A stretch of DNA of 64,000 bases, from assembly GCA_037440765.1 (NCBI GenBank), contig JBBITL010000020.1:9112-73111 (forward strand). The letters run 5' to 3'. Both the position numbers and the translations under genes were made by a program. The stretch's first letter is position 1, and each line of letters begins with the position of its first letter. The DNA comes from DTKY01 sp037440765 (GTDB lineage: Bacteria; Acidobacteriota; Terriglobia; Bryobacterales; Bryobacteraceae). Shown in pieces: positions 28,030-35,912 of the stretch. Below the pieces are notes generated by a model, which worked only from the letters and a program-made list of their open reading frames with translations, ran no database searches and was not told the origin of the DNA.

Positions 28030-29409
28030 ATGTTTTTTAGGCGCCAGCACCTGCACTTCACGGGGATCGGCGGGATCGGCATGAGCGGCATCGCCGAGGT
28101 GCTCTTGCACCTGGGCTACGAGGTCAGCGGCAGCGACCTCAAGCTCAGCCCGGCGACCGAGCGCCTGGAGAAACTCGGTGCGCGGATCAGCGCGGGCCAC
28201 GCGGCGGCCAACGTGGCCGGGGCCAAGGCGCTGGTGGTGACCAGCGCGGCAAGCGACTCCAACCCCGAGGTCCTGGAGGCCCGGCGGCTCAAGATCCCGG
28301 TCATTCCGCGGGGCGAGATGCTGGCCGAGCTGATGCGGATCAAGTTCGGCATCGCCGTGGCGGGAAGCCACGGCAAGACGACGACGACCTCCATGGCTGC
28401 CTCCATCCTGTGCCACGCGGGCCTGGACCCGACGGTGGTGGTCGGTGGCCGGGCGGCCCTGATGGGCGGATCCAACGCGCGGGTGGGCCGCAGCGAGTTT
28501 CTGCTGGTCGAGTCCGACGAGAGCGACCGCTCGTTTCTGAAGCTGGCGCCGATTCTGGCCGTGGTCACCAACATCGACCGCGAGCACGTGGACTGTTACG
28601 AGTCGATCGAGGACACGCGCGAGGCGTTCGTCGAGTTCGTCAACAAGGTGCCGTTCTACGGCGCGGCCATCGTGTGCCTGGATGATGAACACGTCCAGAA
28701 GATCCTTCCCCGAGTGAACCGCCGCATGCTCACCTACGGCTCCGTGCCCCAGGCGGAGTTGACGGCCGCCGGCATCGAGTGCGGGCCGTCGGAGAGCACC
28801 TTCGGGCTGCGGCTGCGCGGCCGGGACCTCGGCCGGTTCCGGCTGCCCGTCGCCGGCATCCACAACGTCGTGAACGCGACGGCCGCCGCCGGGGTGGCCC
28901 TGGAGCTGGAGATTGCGCCGGAGCTGATCCGCGAGGCGCTGGCGGGGTTCGCCTCCGTGGAACGGCGCTTTCAGTTGCGCGGCCGCGAACGGGGCGTTTC
29001 CGTGGTGGACGACTACGGACATCACCCCACCGAGGTGCGCGCCACCCTGGCTGCGGCGAGGCTGGGCGGGTACCGGCGCATACACGTACTGTTCCAGCCG
29101 CACCGCTACACGCGAACCCGGCAACTGATGGAGGACTTCGCTATGTCCTTCCACCAGGCCGACACCGTGCTGGTGCTGGACATCTACGCCGCATCCGAAG
29201 CCCCGATCGAGGGAGTGACGGCGGAAACGCTGGTGGAGAGGATTCGCGGCCTCGGGCACCGCTCGGCGGAGCACGCGCCGTCCCTCGCCGGAGCGGCCGA
29301 GAGGATGGCCGCCCTGGCCAGCGAGGGCGACCTGGTGCTGACGCTCGGCGCGGGCAACGTGTGGCAGGTTGGGGACCAGGTCCTGGCGCTGCTGAGGGGA
29401 GGACGCTGA
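28030..29409 (+). CDS. murC: UDP-MurNAc:L-alanine ligase
   Basis: A 459-residue Mur ligase. The N-terminal GIGGIGMSGIAEVLLHLGY is the UDP-MurNAc-binding loop, AGSHGKTTTTSMAA the ATP loop, and DDYGHHPTEVRATLAAAR plus FQPHRYTRTRQL the C-terminal signatures. It adds L-alanine to UDP-MurNAc. The next gene is ftsQ: murB and ddl, often found at this point, are absent. Confidence 0.97.
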   Translation: MFFRRQHLHFTGIGGIGMSGIAEVLLHLGYEVSGSDLKLSPATERLEKLGARISAGHAAANVAGAKALVVTSAASDSNPEVLEARRLKIPVIPRGEMLAELMRIKFGIAVAGSHGKTTTTSMAASILCHAGLDPTVVVGGRAALMGGSNARVGRSEFLLVESDESDRSFLKLAPILAVVTNIDREHVDCYESIEDTREAFVEFVNKVPFYGAAIVCLDDEHVQKILPRVNRRMLTYGSVPQAELTAAGIECGPSESTFGLRLRGRDLGRFRLPVAGIHNVVNATAAAGVALELEIAPELIREALAGFASVERRFQLRGRERGVSVVDDYGHHPTEVRATLAAARLGGYRRIHVLFQPHRYTRTRQLMEDFAMSFHQADTVLVLDIYAASEAPIEGVTAETLVERIRGLGHRSAEHAPSLAGAAERMAALASEGDLVLTLGAGNVWQVGDQVLALLRGGR

Positions 29410-29410
29410 G

Positions 29411-30247
29411 GTGGGCAGAAAGCAGACCGGCGGCCCGCGTCCGGCGCGAGACTGGCGCCGGGGCCTCCGCTATGCGGCATACTCGGTGGCGAGCCTGGCC
29501 GCGGTGGTTGGAGCCCTGGTGGCCTACAACCGCGTGGACCAGCAACTGGCCGAAAACCCCCGCTTCCGTCTGGCGGGCTCTTTGGAGGAAGGCGGCGAAA
29601 GCGCGGCGCTCAGGATCCATGGCGCAAACTACACGCCCCGCGACCGCATCACAAGAGTCTTCGGCGACGACTTTGGCCGGAGCATCTACCTGATGCCGCT
29701 TGCCGAGCGGCGCCGCAGCCTGCTCGAGCTCGACTGGGTGAGGGACGCCACCGTCTCGCGCCTGTGGCCGGACCGGCTGCAGGTCGTAATCGTCGAGCGC
29801 AAGCCGGTTGCCTTCGTGCAACTGCCATCCGCCGGCGGCGGACCGTCCAGCCAGATAGCCCTGATCGACGAGGAGGGGGTGATCCTGGTTCCTCCGCCTC
29901 GCGCCCGCTTCACCTTGCCCGTGATCTCGGGTATCCGGCGGGAGCAGAGCCTCGAAATGCGCCGCCAGCGGGTGTCGGTGGCTCTGCAACTGGTGGAAGA
30001 ACTCGGGGACCTGGCCGGCCAGCTCTCGGAGATTGACGTCGGCGATCCGGAGAACGTACGGGTCGTAAAGGCCATGGAGGGCCAGGCGGTGGCGCTCACA
30101 CTGGGAAACCGCAACTTCCTGCCGCGCCTGCGGAACTTCCTCAATCATTATCCGGAGATTCACCGCCGTCTGCCCAACGCCGCGCATTTCGATCTCCGGC
30201 TCGACGACCGCATTACAGCCTCCGGGGAAGGTGGCCGCAGTGGGTAG
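29411..30247 (+). CDS. ftsQ: Cell division protein FtsQ (POTRA domain)
   Basis: A 278-residue bitopic protein. A basic N-terminus (GRKQTGGPRPARDWRRG) precedes one membrane helix (about 24-41). A POTRA-type domain follows, with residues SLLELDWVRDATVSRLWPDRLQV being typical of FtsQ, and then a beta domain. It would join FtsL and FtsB in the periplasm to control septal synthesis. The GTG start follows GCTGAGG, 1 bp after murC. It overlaps ftsA by 17 bp. Confidence 0.88.
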   Translation: MGRKQTGGPRPARDWRRGLRYAAYSVASLAAVVGALVAYNRVDQQLAENPRFRLAGSLEEGGESAALRIHGANYTPRDRITRVFGDDFGRSIYLMPLAERRRSLLELDWVRDATVSRLWPDRLQVVIVERKPVAFVQLPSAGGGPSSQIALIDEEGVILVPPPRARFTLPVISGIRREQSLEMRRQRVSVALQLVEELGDLAGQLSEIDVGDPENVRVVKAMEGQAVALTLGNRNFLPRLRNFLNHYPEIHRRLPNAAHFDLRLDDRITASGEGGRSG

Positions 30248-31436
30248 CCGGCGATACGCCATAGGGCTGGACGCCGGCAGCGAGAGGAACCGCTGTCTGG
30301 TTGGCGTGCAGGAGAACTCCCATGTGCGGCTGCTGGGAGCGGCCGAGACCCCGTCGGCCGGCTGGTGGAGAGGGAGGATCGCTGACCAGCGGGCGCTGGC
30401 GGCGTCGCTCGAGGGCGTGGTGCGCGAGGCCGAAAAGAGCGCGGGAGTTCCGATCGGCTCCGCCGTGGCGGGGATGGGCGGTTCGACCATCGAGGGGCTG
30501 AACACGCGGGGCGTGTACCGGATGGGGCCGCAGCGAGAGATCCGCGCCGAGGACGCCCGTTACGCCGTGGAGCAGTCTCTGCGGGTCAACATGCACGCCG
30601 ACCGCATGATCCTCCAGATGGCGCCGCAGGATTTTCTCATCGACGGCGAGGCCGAGGTCTGGAACCCGGTGGGAGTGCGGGGCAGCCGGCTGGAGGCGCT
30701 CGTCCACCTGGTCACGGTGTCCGCCCATGAACACCACTGCCTGCTCACGAGCCTTCACCAGGCCGGCCTGGAGGTGGAGGAGACCATCTTCGAGCCATAC
30801 GCGGCCGCATACGCCGCCGTCACCGGCGAAGAACGCGCGCAGGGCGTGGCGGTGGTGGATATCGGCAAGGACTCCACCGAAGTAGTGATCTACTTCGGGG
30901 AGGCTCTGATGGCCGCGGCAAGCCTGCCGATCTGCGGCGAGCACTTCACGCGGGACGTGGCCCATCGGCTGTGCGTCTCCAATGAGCACGCCGAGAGCCT
31001 GAAGCAGGAGTGCGGCTGTGCGCTGGTGGGCCTGACGGCGGACAACAGCCTGATCGACCTGCCGGGTCTCGACGGACGGCCGTCCCGCGAAGCGCCGCGG
31101 CTGGAACTGAACCATGCGCTGGAGTCCCGCGCCGGAGAGCTTTTTCTCTACGTGCGCGGGGAGATTGTCAGGGCTGGCATGGACCAGGGTCAGTTGAACC
31201 AGGTGGTCCTCACCGGCGGCGCCGCCCGCCTCCAAGGCATGTGCGACATTGCGGAGCGCGTCCTGAACTGCCCGGCGCGCAACGGCCTGCCCGCAGGTAT
31301 CGAAGGCTGGCCCGATCAGTTCGACGATCCCGCCTGGACCACGGCGGCGGGTCTGATGATGTACTCGGCAAGGCTGAAGCACAACGGCCGCGGCGAGCCC
31401 GGCAAGCGCGGGCTCTGGCACCGGCTGTTCGGCTGA
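30231..31436 (+). CDS. ftsA: Cell division protein FtsA
   Basis: A 401-residue actin-like ATPase. It has GLDAGSERNRCLV (phosphate 1), a SHS2-type 1C insertion near residues 85-160, VVDIGKDSTEVVIY (phosphate 2) and VVLTGGAARLQGM (adenosine). The last residues KRGLWHRLFG form the amphipathic membrane-targeting helix. It anchors FtsZ to the membrane. The GTG at 30231 lies inside ftsQ; a GTG at 30240 is also possible. Confidence 0.93.
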   Translation: MAAVGSRRYAIGLDAGSERNRCLVGVQENSHVRLLGAAETPSAGWWRGRIADQRALAASLEGVVREAEKSAGVPIGSAVAGMGGSTIEGLNTRGVYRMGPQREIRAEDARYAVEQSLRVNMHADRMILQMAPQDFLIDGEAEVWNPVGVRGSRLEALVHLVTVSAHEHHCLLTSLHQAGLEVEETIFEPYAAAYAAVTGEERAQGVAVVDIGKDSTEVVIYFGEALMAAASLPICGEHFTRDVAHRLCVSNEHAESLKQECGCALVGLTADNSLIDLPGLDGRPSREAPRLELNHALESRAGELFLYVRGEIVRAGMDQGQLNQVVLTGGAARLQGMCDIAERVLNCPARNGLPAGIEGWPDQFDDPAWTTAAGLMMYSARLKHNGRGEPGKRGLWHRLFG

Positions 31437-31452
31437 GGGCAACAGCGGCACC

Positions 31453-31475
31453 GAATCGCGAGCGTGAGCGAGCGG
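31453..31475 (+). repeat. Single REP-like unit between ftsA and ftsZ
   Basis: The unit holds TCGCGAGCGTGAGCGAGCGG, identical in its core to the argF-argG copy. It lies 18 bp before the ftsZ start and just upstream of its ribosome binding site (GAGGAGGC). Confidence 0.6.
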
Positions 31476-31493
31476 AAGTATTGAGGAGGCAAC

Positions 31494-32693
31494 ATGACGC
31501 TTCTGGAAATGAACCCGGATGGACTGAAGTTCGAGATCCAGGAGGAGCCGCATTCGGGGACCCGGTTCAAGGTCGTCGGCGTGGGCGGCGGCGGCTCCAA
31601 CGCCGTGGCCCGCATGATGGACGAGGGGCTGGAAGGCGTCGAGTTCTTCGTGGTCAACACCGACAGCCAGGCTCTGCGGAACTCGCCGGTGCCTAACAAG
31701 GTCCAGATAGGCGCCAAGCTGACCGGCGGATTGGGCGCAGGCGCCGATCCCGAGGTGGGAAGGAGCGCGGCCCTGGAGGACACTGCGAAGATCGTCGAGA
31801 TCCTCGAGCGCACCGACATGGTGTTCGTCACCGCCGGCCTGGGCGGGGGCACGGGCACGGGCGCGGCGCCGGTGGTGGCGAGCCTCGCCAAGGAACTCGG
31901 GGCGCTGACCGTGGCGGTGGTCACCAAGCCTTTCGGTTTCGAGGGGCCTCAGCGCAGGCAACAGGCCGAGCGGGGCCTGGGCGAACTGGCCGCCACCGTG
32001 GACACGGTGATCGCCATCCCCAACGACCGTCTGCTGGCGCTGCTGCCGCGCGGGACCACCTTCTGTGAAGGCGTCCGCACCGCCGATGACGTGCTGCGCC
32101 AGGCCGTTCAGGGAATCAGCGACATCATCACGACTCCCGGCCTGATCAACCGCGACTTCTCCGACATCAAGGCCACCATGCTCGGCATGGGCTTCGCCAT
32201 GATGGGGACGGCGGCGGCGTCGGGCGAGAACGCAGCGGTGGAAGCGGCGCGCCAGGCCATCACCTGTCCGCTGCTCGAGGAGGGCGGCATCACCGGTGCG
32301 CGCGGCATCCTGATCAACATAACCGGCTCAGGCAAACTGGGGCTGCACGAGGTGAACGAGGCCTGCACCCTGATAGCCGAGGCCACGCGCAACAATGATG
32401 TCCAGGTCAGCTTCGGCGTCGTCGTGGACGAAGCCATGGGTGATTCGGTGAAGGTGACGGTCATCGCCACGGGCTTCAACCGCCCTGCCGCGGCCGCCAC
32501 GGGGCGGAGGGCCGCACCGCTGGCGGTGGCCGCCGAGCCGCCAGCCCGGCCGGCGCCTCCGGAACCCGAACCTGAACCGCGAGCCGCGCAACCACCCGCA
32601 CCGCCGCCTGACCCGGCGCCGGCGCGCCCGTCCGCTTTCCAGGACGATCTGGACATCCCGGCCTACCAGCGCCGCGAGCGGCTGTTGTTCTGA
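31494..32693 (+). CDS. ftsZ: Cell division GTPase FtsZ
   Basis: A 399-residue tubulin-like GTPase. It has VVGVGGGGSNAVARM, the GTP loop GLGGGTGTGAAPVV, and the T7 loop region NRDFSDIKATML. After about residue 325 comes a Pro/Ala/Glu-rich linker, and the C-terminal peptide DDLDIPAYQRRERLLF, the docking site for FtsA. It polymerises into the division ring. A strong GAGGAGGC site precedes the ATG. It closes the dcw cluster, and the SDR gene converges on it 6 bp later. Confidence 0.98.
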   Translation: MTLLEMNPDGLKFEIQEEPHSGTRFKVVGVGGGGSNAVARMMDEGLEGVEFFVVNTDSQALRNSPVPNKVQIGAKLTGGLGAGADPEVGRSAALEDTAKIVEILERTDMVFVTAGLGGGTGTGAAPVVASLAKELGALTVAVVTKPFGFEGPQRRQQAERGLGELAATVDTVIAIPNDRLLALLPRGTTFCEGVRTADDVLRQAVQGISDIITTPGLINRDFSDIKATMLGMGFAMMGTAAASGENAAVEAARQAITCPLLEEGGITGARGILINITGSGKLGLHEVNEACTLIAEATRNNDVQVSFGVVVDEAMGDSVKVTVIATGFNRPAAAATGRRAAPLAVAAEPPARPAPPEPEPEPRAAQPPAPPPDPAPARPSAFQDDLDIPAYQRRERLLF

Positions 32694-32699
32694 GACGCC

Positions 32700-33431
32700 T
32701 CACCGCAGGCTGAGCCCGCCGTCCACGGCCAGCACCTGGCCGGTGACGAAATCGGAGGCCTTCAGGAAATAGACCACCGCATCGGCAATCTCCTCGGCCG
32801 TGCCCCCGCGGCGGGCGGGCGTGGCCTCGATCATGCCAAGGCCTTCGGCGTCAATGTCGGCGAAGGGAATCACGCCGGGCGCGACCGAGTTCACCGTGAC
32901 CTGGGGCGCCAGGGCCTTGGCGAGCGCGCGCGTCATCATGATGACGCCGGCCTTGGAGGAGCAGTAGTGCGCGTAGTCTCCCCACGGCCTGATGCCCCCC
33001 AGGGAACTGATGTTGACGATGCGTCCGCCGCCGGAGCGGCGCATCCTCAACGCCGCCTCCTTGGCGCAAAAGAACGCCGCCTTCAGGTTCACGTCCACCA
33101 TGCTGTCCCAATCCCGCTCGGTCATTTCAAGGGGATGGCGGCGGCTGAAGCGGGCGGCGTTGTTCACCAGGCCGTAGAGGCTGCCGGCGGACCGTTCCAG
33201 CTCGGCGAACATCCTCTCGATTTCGGAAACGCGCTCCAGGTCGGCCTTGAACAGGGGCGCGCCGCCGCACTCCCGCGCTGTCTGGCGAGCCTCTTCCTCC
33301 GAGCTGTTGTAGTGGATCGCCACATGCGCGCCTTCTTCGGCGAGCCTGAGCGCGATTCCGCGCCCGATCCTGCGGGCGGCGCCGGTGACCAGCACGAGCC
33401 TGCCGGCGAGACTAGACGGTTGGCTCTCCAT
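32700..33431 (-). CDS. SDR-family oxidoreductase (FabG/pteridine reductase-like)
   Basis: A 243-residue classical short-chain dehydrogenase. It has the NADP loop VTGAARRIGRGIALRLAEEG, LVNNAARFSRR, catalytic Ser (NISSLGG) and Tyr-x-x-x-Lys (YCSSK). The C-terminus ends GQVLAVDGGLS. The text around VAIHYNSSEEEA resembles pteridine reductase/FolM-type and FabG-type enzymes. The substrate cannot be fixed. It overlaps the MFS gene by 20 bp and is last in a mazG-MFS-SDR unit. Confidence 0.85.
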   Translation of the reverse strand: MESQPSSLAGRLVLVTGAARRIGRGIALRLAEEGAHVAIHYNSSEEEARQTARECGGAPLFKADLERVSEIERMFAELERSAGSLYGLVNNAARFSRRHPLEMTERDWDSMVDVNLKAAFFCAKEAALRMRRSGGGRIVNISSLGGIRPWGDYAHYCSSKAGVIMMTRALAKALAPQVTVNSVAPGVIPFADIDAEGLGMIEATPARRGGTAEEIADAVVYFLKASDFVTGQVLAVDGGLSLR

Positions 33432-34740
33432 GCACTTCCACCTCCTCGGGCTCCACGCCTTCCCGGGGCGGTTCCGGCAGACGCCCGGCCGCGTGAAGCC
33501 AGATCCAGAACAGCGCCGTCGAGGAGCTGAGCACGCCGGACCACAGCCCGATTGTCCGCGGGTCCACTCCCCTCGATGCCACGCCGGCCGTCATCATTGA
33601 CACCATCATTGTGGACCATGTGAGGGTCTCGACGGTGGAGAATACCCGCCCGCGTAACTGGTCGGGAACATGCCGCAGCAGCTGCGCGAAATTAAGCACG
33701 CTGGATACCGCCACGCCTGCCCGCGAAATGGCGATGAACAGCAGCGCCGCCCAGTACCGCTCCATCTGGCTGAAGACGATGTAGGCCCCGCCGTGGACGA
33801 TGTAGGAGACGGCGATCGTCCACTTGTATGCCGGAAAGCTGAGCCTTCGCCCGAACTTGTGCGCCAGCAGAGCGCCGGCGACCAGGCCGGCGCCGGCGAA
33901 GGCCCAGATGGTGCCGATGCCGGAGGCGCCGCGGTCGAAAACGATCTCGCCGAAAAGGCTGAACAGGATCTGCGCCGCGCCCCCGCCCGAGGCCCACCCG
34001 ATGTGGATGACAGCGATGCCGGTTATCAGGGGGGTTCCGCGTATGTACCGCAAACCCTCGACGTAGTCCCGCCAGGGACGCGCCACCTCGGCCTCGGTGA
34101 GGGAACTGCGCCTGGGCCGGAATCCCGACTCCAGCCGCAGCCGGGAGATGGCCCAGGCGGAAAACAGAAACGACACCGCGTTCAACACGAAGGCGCCTTC
34201 CCATCCGAACTGGGTCACCGATATGCCCCCCAGCATCGCGCCCGCCGTCAGGGTGAGCCACTGCGTGGTCTGGGTAAGCGAGTTGGCGGTGTGCAGCTCC
34301 TCCTTGCTGGCGATAGCCGGCAGCACCGAGGCGCGGCCGCTGGTGAAGAAAGGCGAGGCGAACATCAGCAGCCCGCTGAGCAGGTACAGCAGCCCCGCGC
34401 CGCGGCGGCCGACCGTGAGAACAAAGAGCGCCGCCACGGCCGCCCGCACCAGGTCGCTGGCGATCATGACGCGCTTGCGGTCCACGCGGTCCAGCAGCAC
34501 CCCGGCCAGCGGACCAGCCAGCAGCATGGGGATGGCGCGGGCCATCATGATACCCGTCACCACCAGGCCGGAGCGCGTGATCTCCATGGCCAGGCTGAAG
34601 ACCGCGATGTTGTTGAAGTGATCGCCGATCTCGCTGACCACCTGCCCCAGCCAGGTGTACCTGTAGTTCCGGTTGGTTCGCAGGAGACCAAGAAAGGAAG
34701 GCGGCCGGCCGCCATCATCCAGGCTGCCGCCAGCCGTCAT
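33412..34740 (-). CDS. MFS transporter (MFS_3/EntS-like)
   Basis: A 442-residue protein with about twelve membrane helices. The family loop GPLAGVLLDRVDRKRVMIASD joins helices 2 and 3, and LRGRVFSTVETLTWS lies in the second half, as in EntS-type exporters. It would export a small molecule using the proton gradient; the substrate is unknown. Its ATG overlaps the mazG stop by 4 bp. A Glu-rich cytoplasmic tail ends the protein. Confidence 0.85.
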   Translation of the reverse strand: MTAGGSLDDGGRPPSFLGLLRTNRNYRYTWLGQVVSEIGDHFNNIAVFSLAMEITRSGLVVTGIMMARAIPMLLAGPLAGVLLDRVDRKRVMIASDLVRAAVAALFVLTVGRRGAGLLYLLSGLLMFASPFFTSGRASVLPAIASKEELHTANSLTQTTQWLTLTAGAMLGGISVTQFGWEGAFVLNAVSFLFSAWAISRLRLESGFRPRRSSLTEAEVARPWRDYVEGLRYIRGTPLITGIAVIHIGWASGGGAAQILFSLFGEIVFDRGASGIGTIWAFAGAGLVAGALLAHKFGRRLSFPAYKWTIAVSYIVHGGAYIVFSQMERYWAALLFIAISRAGVAVSSVLNFAQLLRHVPDQLRGRVFSTVETLTWSTMMVSMMTAGVASRGVDPRTIGLWSGVLSSSTALFWIWLHAAGRLPEPPREGVEPEEVEVHGEPTV

Positions 34741-35543
34741 GGGCGGTGCTTGGCCTCGCCCCAGAGCCTGTCCATCTCCTCCAGCGTCGCCCGCTCCAGA
34801 GGCTTGCCCGCCTCGGCGAGCTTCCGCTCCAGGTAGCCGAAGCGCCCGCGGAATTTGGCGTTCGTCCCCCGCAGGGCCTGCTCGGCGTCCACTCTCAGGA
34901 GCCTGGCCAGGTTGACCAGCACGAACAGCAGGTCCCCGATCTCCTCCTGGACCTTCTCGGGAGCTCCCTCGCGCCGGGCGTCGGCAAGCTCCAGAAGTTC
35001 TTCCTTGAGCTTGGCCATCACCTGGTCAGGGTTCTCCCAGTCGAAACCCACCGAGGACGCCTTCGAGGTGAGCTGCTGTGCTTCCATCAGCGCAGGCTGA
35101 ACCCGCGGCACACCGTCCAGGAGCCCCTCCCGCTGCTGGCGCAATTCGTTCTTTTCGTTCCGTTTGATCTGGTCCCAGCGCTGCTTGACCTGGTCCGGCG
35201 TCCGGGCCTCGCCCTCGGCGAACACGTGCGGGTGGCGGCGGATGAGCTTCTCAGTGATCGCGTCCAGAGAGTCGCAGATCGAAAACCGCCCCTCCTCGGA
35301 CGCCATCTGCGCGAAGAAGACGGCCTGAAGCATCAGGTCGCCCAACTCTTCGGACAGCAGCCGCCAGTCGCGGCGCTCGATGGCGTCCAGAACCTCGTAG
35401 GTCTCCTCAAGCAGGTACGGCCGGATGGAGTCGTGGGTCTGCTCCCGGTCCCATGGACAACCCTCAGGAGAGCGCAGCCGGGCCATGATGCTGACAAGAC
35501 GGGAGAACTTCTCCCCTGCCTGGGAGTGACTCGCAGATGACAT
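34737..35543 (-). CDS. mazG: Nucleoside triphosphate pyrophosphohydrolase MazG
   Basis: A 268-residue protein with two MazG domains. The first includes CPWDREQTHDSIRPYLLEETYEVLDAI and ELGDLMLQAVFFAQMA. The second includes KLKEELLELADARR and EEIGDLLFVLVNLARLL. The E-x-x-E and E-x-x-D metal sets are present in both. It hydrolyses NTPs, including (d)NTPs altered by damage, to monophosphates. A GTG 36 bp upstream would add 12 residues; the ATG at 35543 gives a normal family N-terminus. It overlaps the MFS gene. Confidence 0.93.
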   Translation of the reverse strand: MSSASHSQAGEKFSRLVSIMARLRSPEGCPWDREQTHDSIRPYLLEETYEVLDAIERRDWRLLSEELGDLMLQAVFFAQMASEEGRFSICDSLDAITEKLIRRHPHVFAEGEARTPDQVKQRWDQIKRNEKNELRQQREGLLDGVPRVQPALMEAQQLTSKASSVGFDWENPDQVMAKLKEELLELADARREGAPEKVQEEIGDLLFVLVNLARLLRVDAEQALRGTNAKFRGRFGYLERKLAEAGKPLERATLEEMDRLWGEAKHRP

Positions 35544-35606
35544 GGAGCCGGGGGAAGCCAGCAGCGGCTGACTTCTCACTCTAACACACCCGGCGGCGCG
35601 GCCCGC

Positions 35607-35777
35607 TCAGGCAGCCTTACGCGAGGCGCCGGCCGCCGGCGGAGGCCCCGCGCGGGCGTAGTCCTCCAGCTTCTGGATCAAGTCCTCCAGCAGGAGCCGC
35701 CGCTGGTATAGTCGCTCCAGCCTGGCTTCGACGCGGGGGCCTTTCTTCGGGGGAGAGTGCTGCTTACACGCCGACAT
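35607..35777 (-). CDS. Small hypothetical protein, basic, helical
   Basis: A 56-residue reading frame with codon use like its neighbours. It starts MSACKQHSPPKKGPRVEARL and continues with a probable amphipathic helix, RLLLEDLIQKLEDYARAG, then an Ala/Pro tail. I do not recognise the family. No strong ribosome binding site is seen, and it lies alone between mazG and the uvrD promoter. Function is unknown and the coding call is moderate only. Confidence 0.45.
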   Translation of the reverse strand: MSACKQHSPPKKGPRVEARLERLYQRRLLLEDLIQKLEDYARAGPPPAAGASRKAA

Positions 35778-35841
35778 GGACTAGATGTACTAGGACCATC
35801 AGACAAGCAGCAATGCCTCATATGGGGTTTAATGCTGACTA

Positions 35842-35894
35842 TTGTGTAGGTATCAACATATACATTATAAGCGTTACTGCGCACATGCTAGAAT
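35842..35894 (+). promoter_or_regulatory. Promoter region of the uvrD/pcrA operon, AT-rich
   Basis: TTGTGT (35842-35847), an 18-bp spacer and TATAAG (35866-35871) form one candidate. A second is an extended -10, TGCTAGAAT (35886-35894), nearer the ATG at 35913. The stretch 35778-35900 is clearly richer in A/T than its surroundings and includes CTAGATGTACTAG (35783-35795), a small palindrome. No other gene is seen here. Confidence 0.5.
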
Positions 35895-35912
35895 CGGGGA
35901 TCTCCCTTTCCC

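Noticed and set aside
28022..28030. TATAAA just before murC as a promoter
   Set aside because: It lies 1 nt from the ATG and includes the murG stop codon, so it could not drive murC from its own start.
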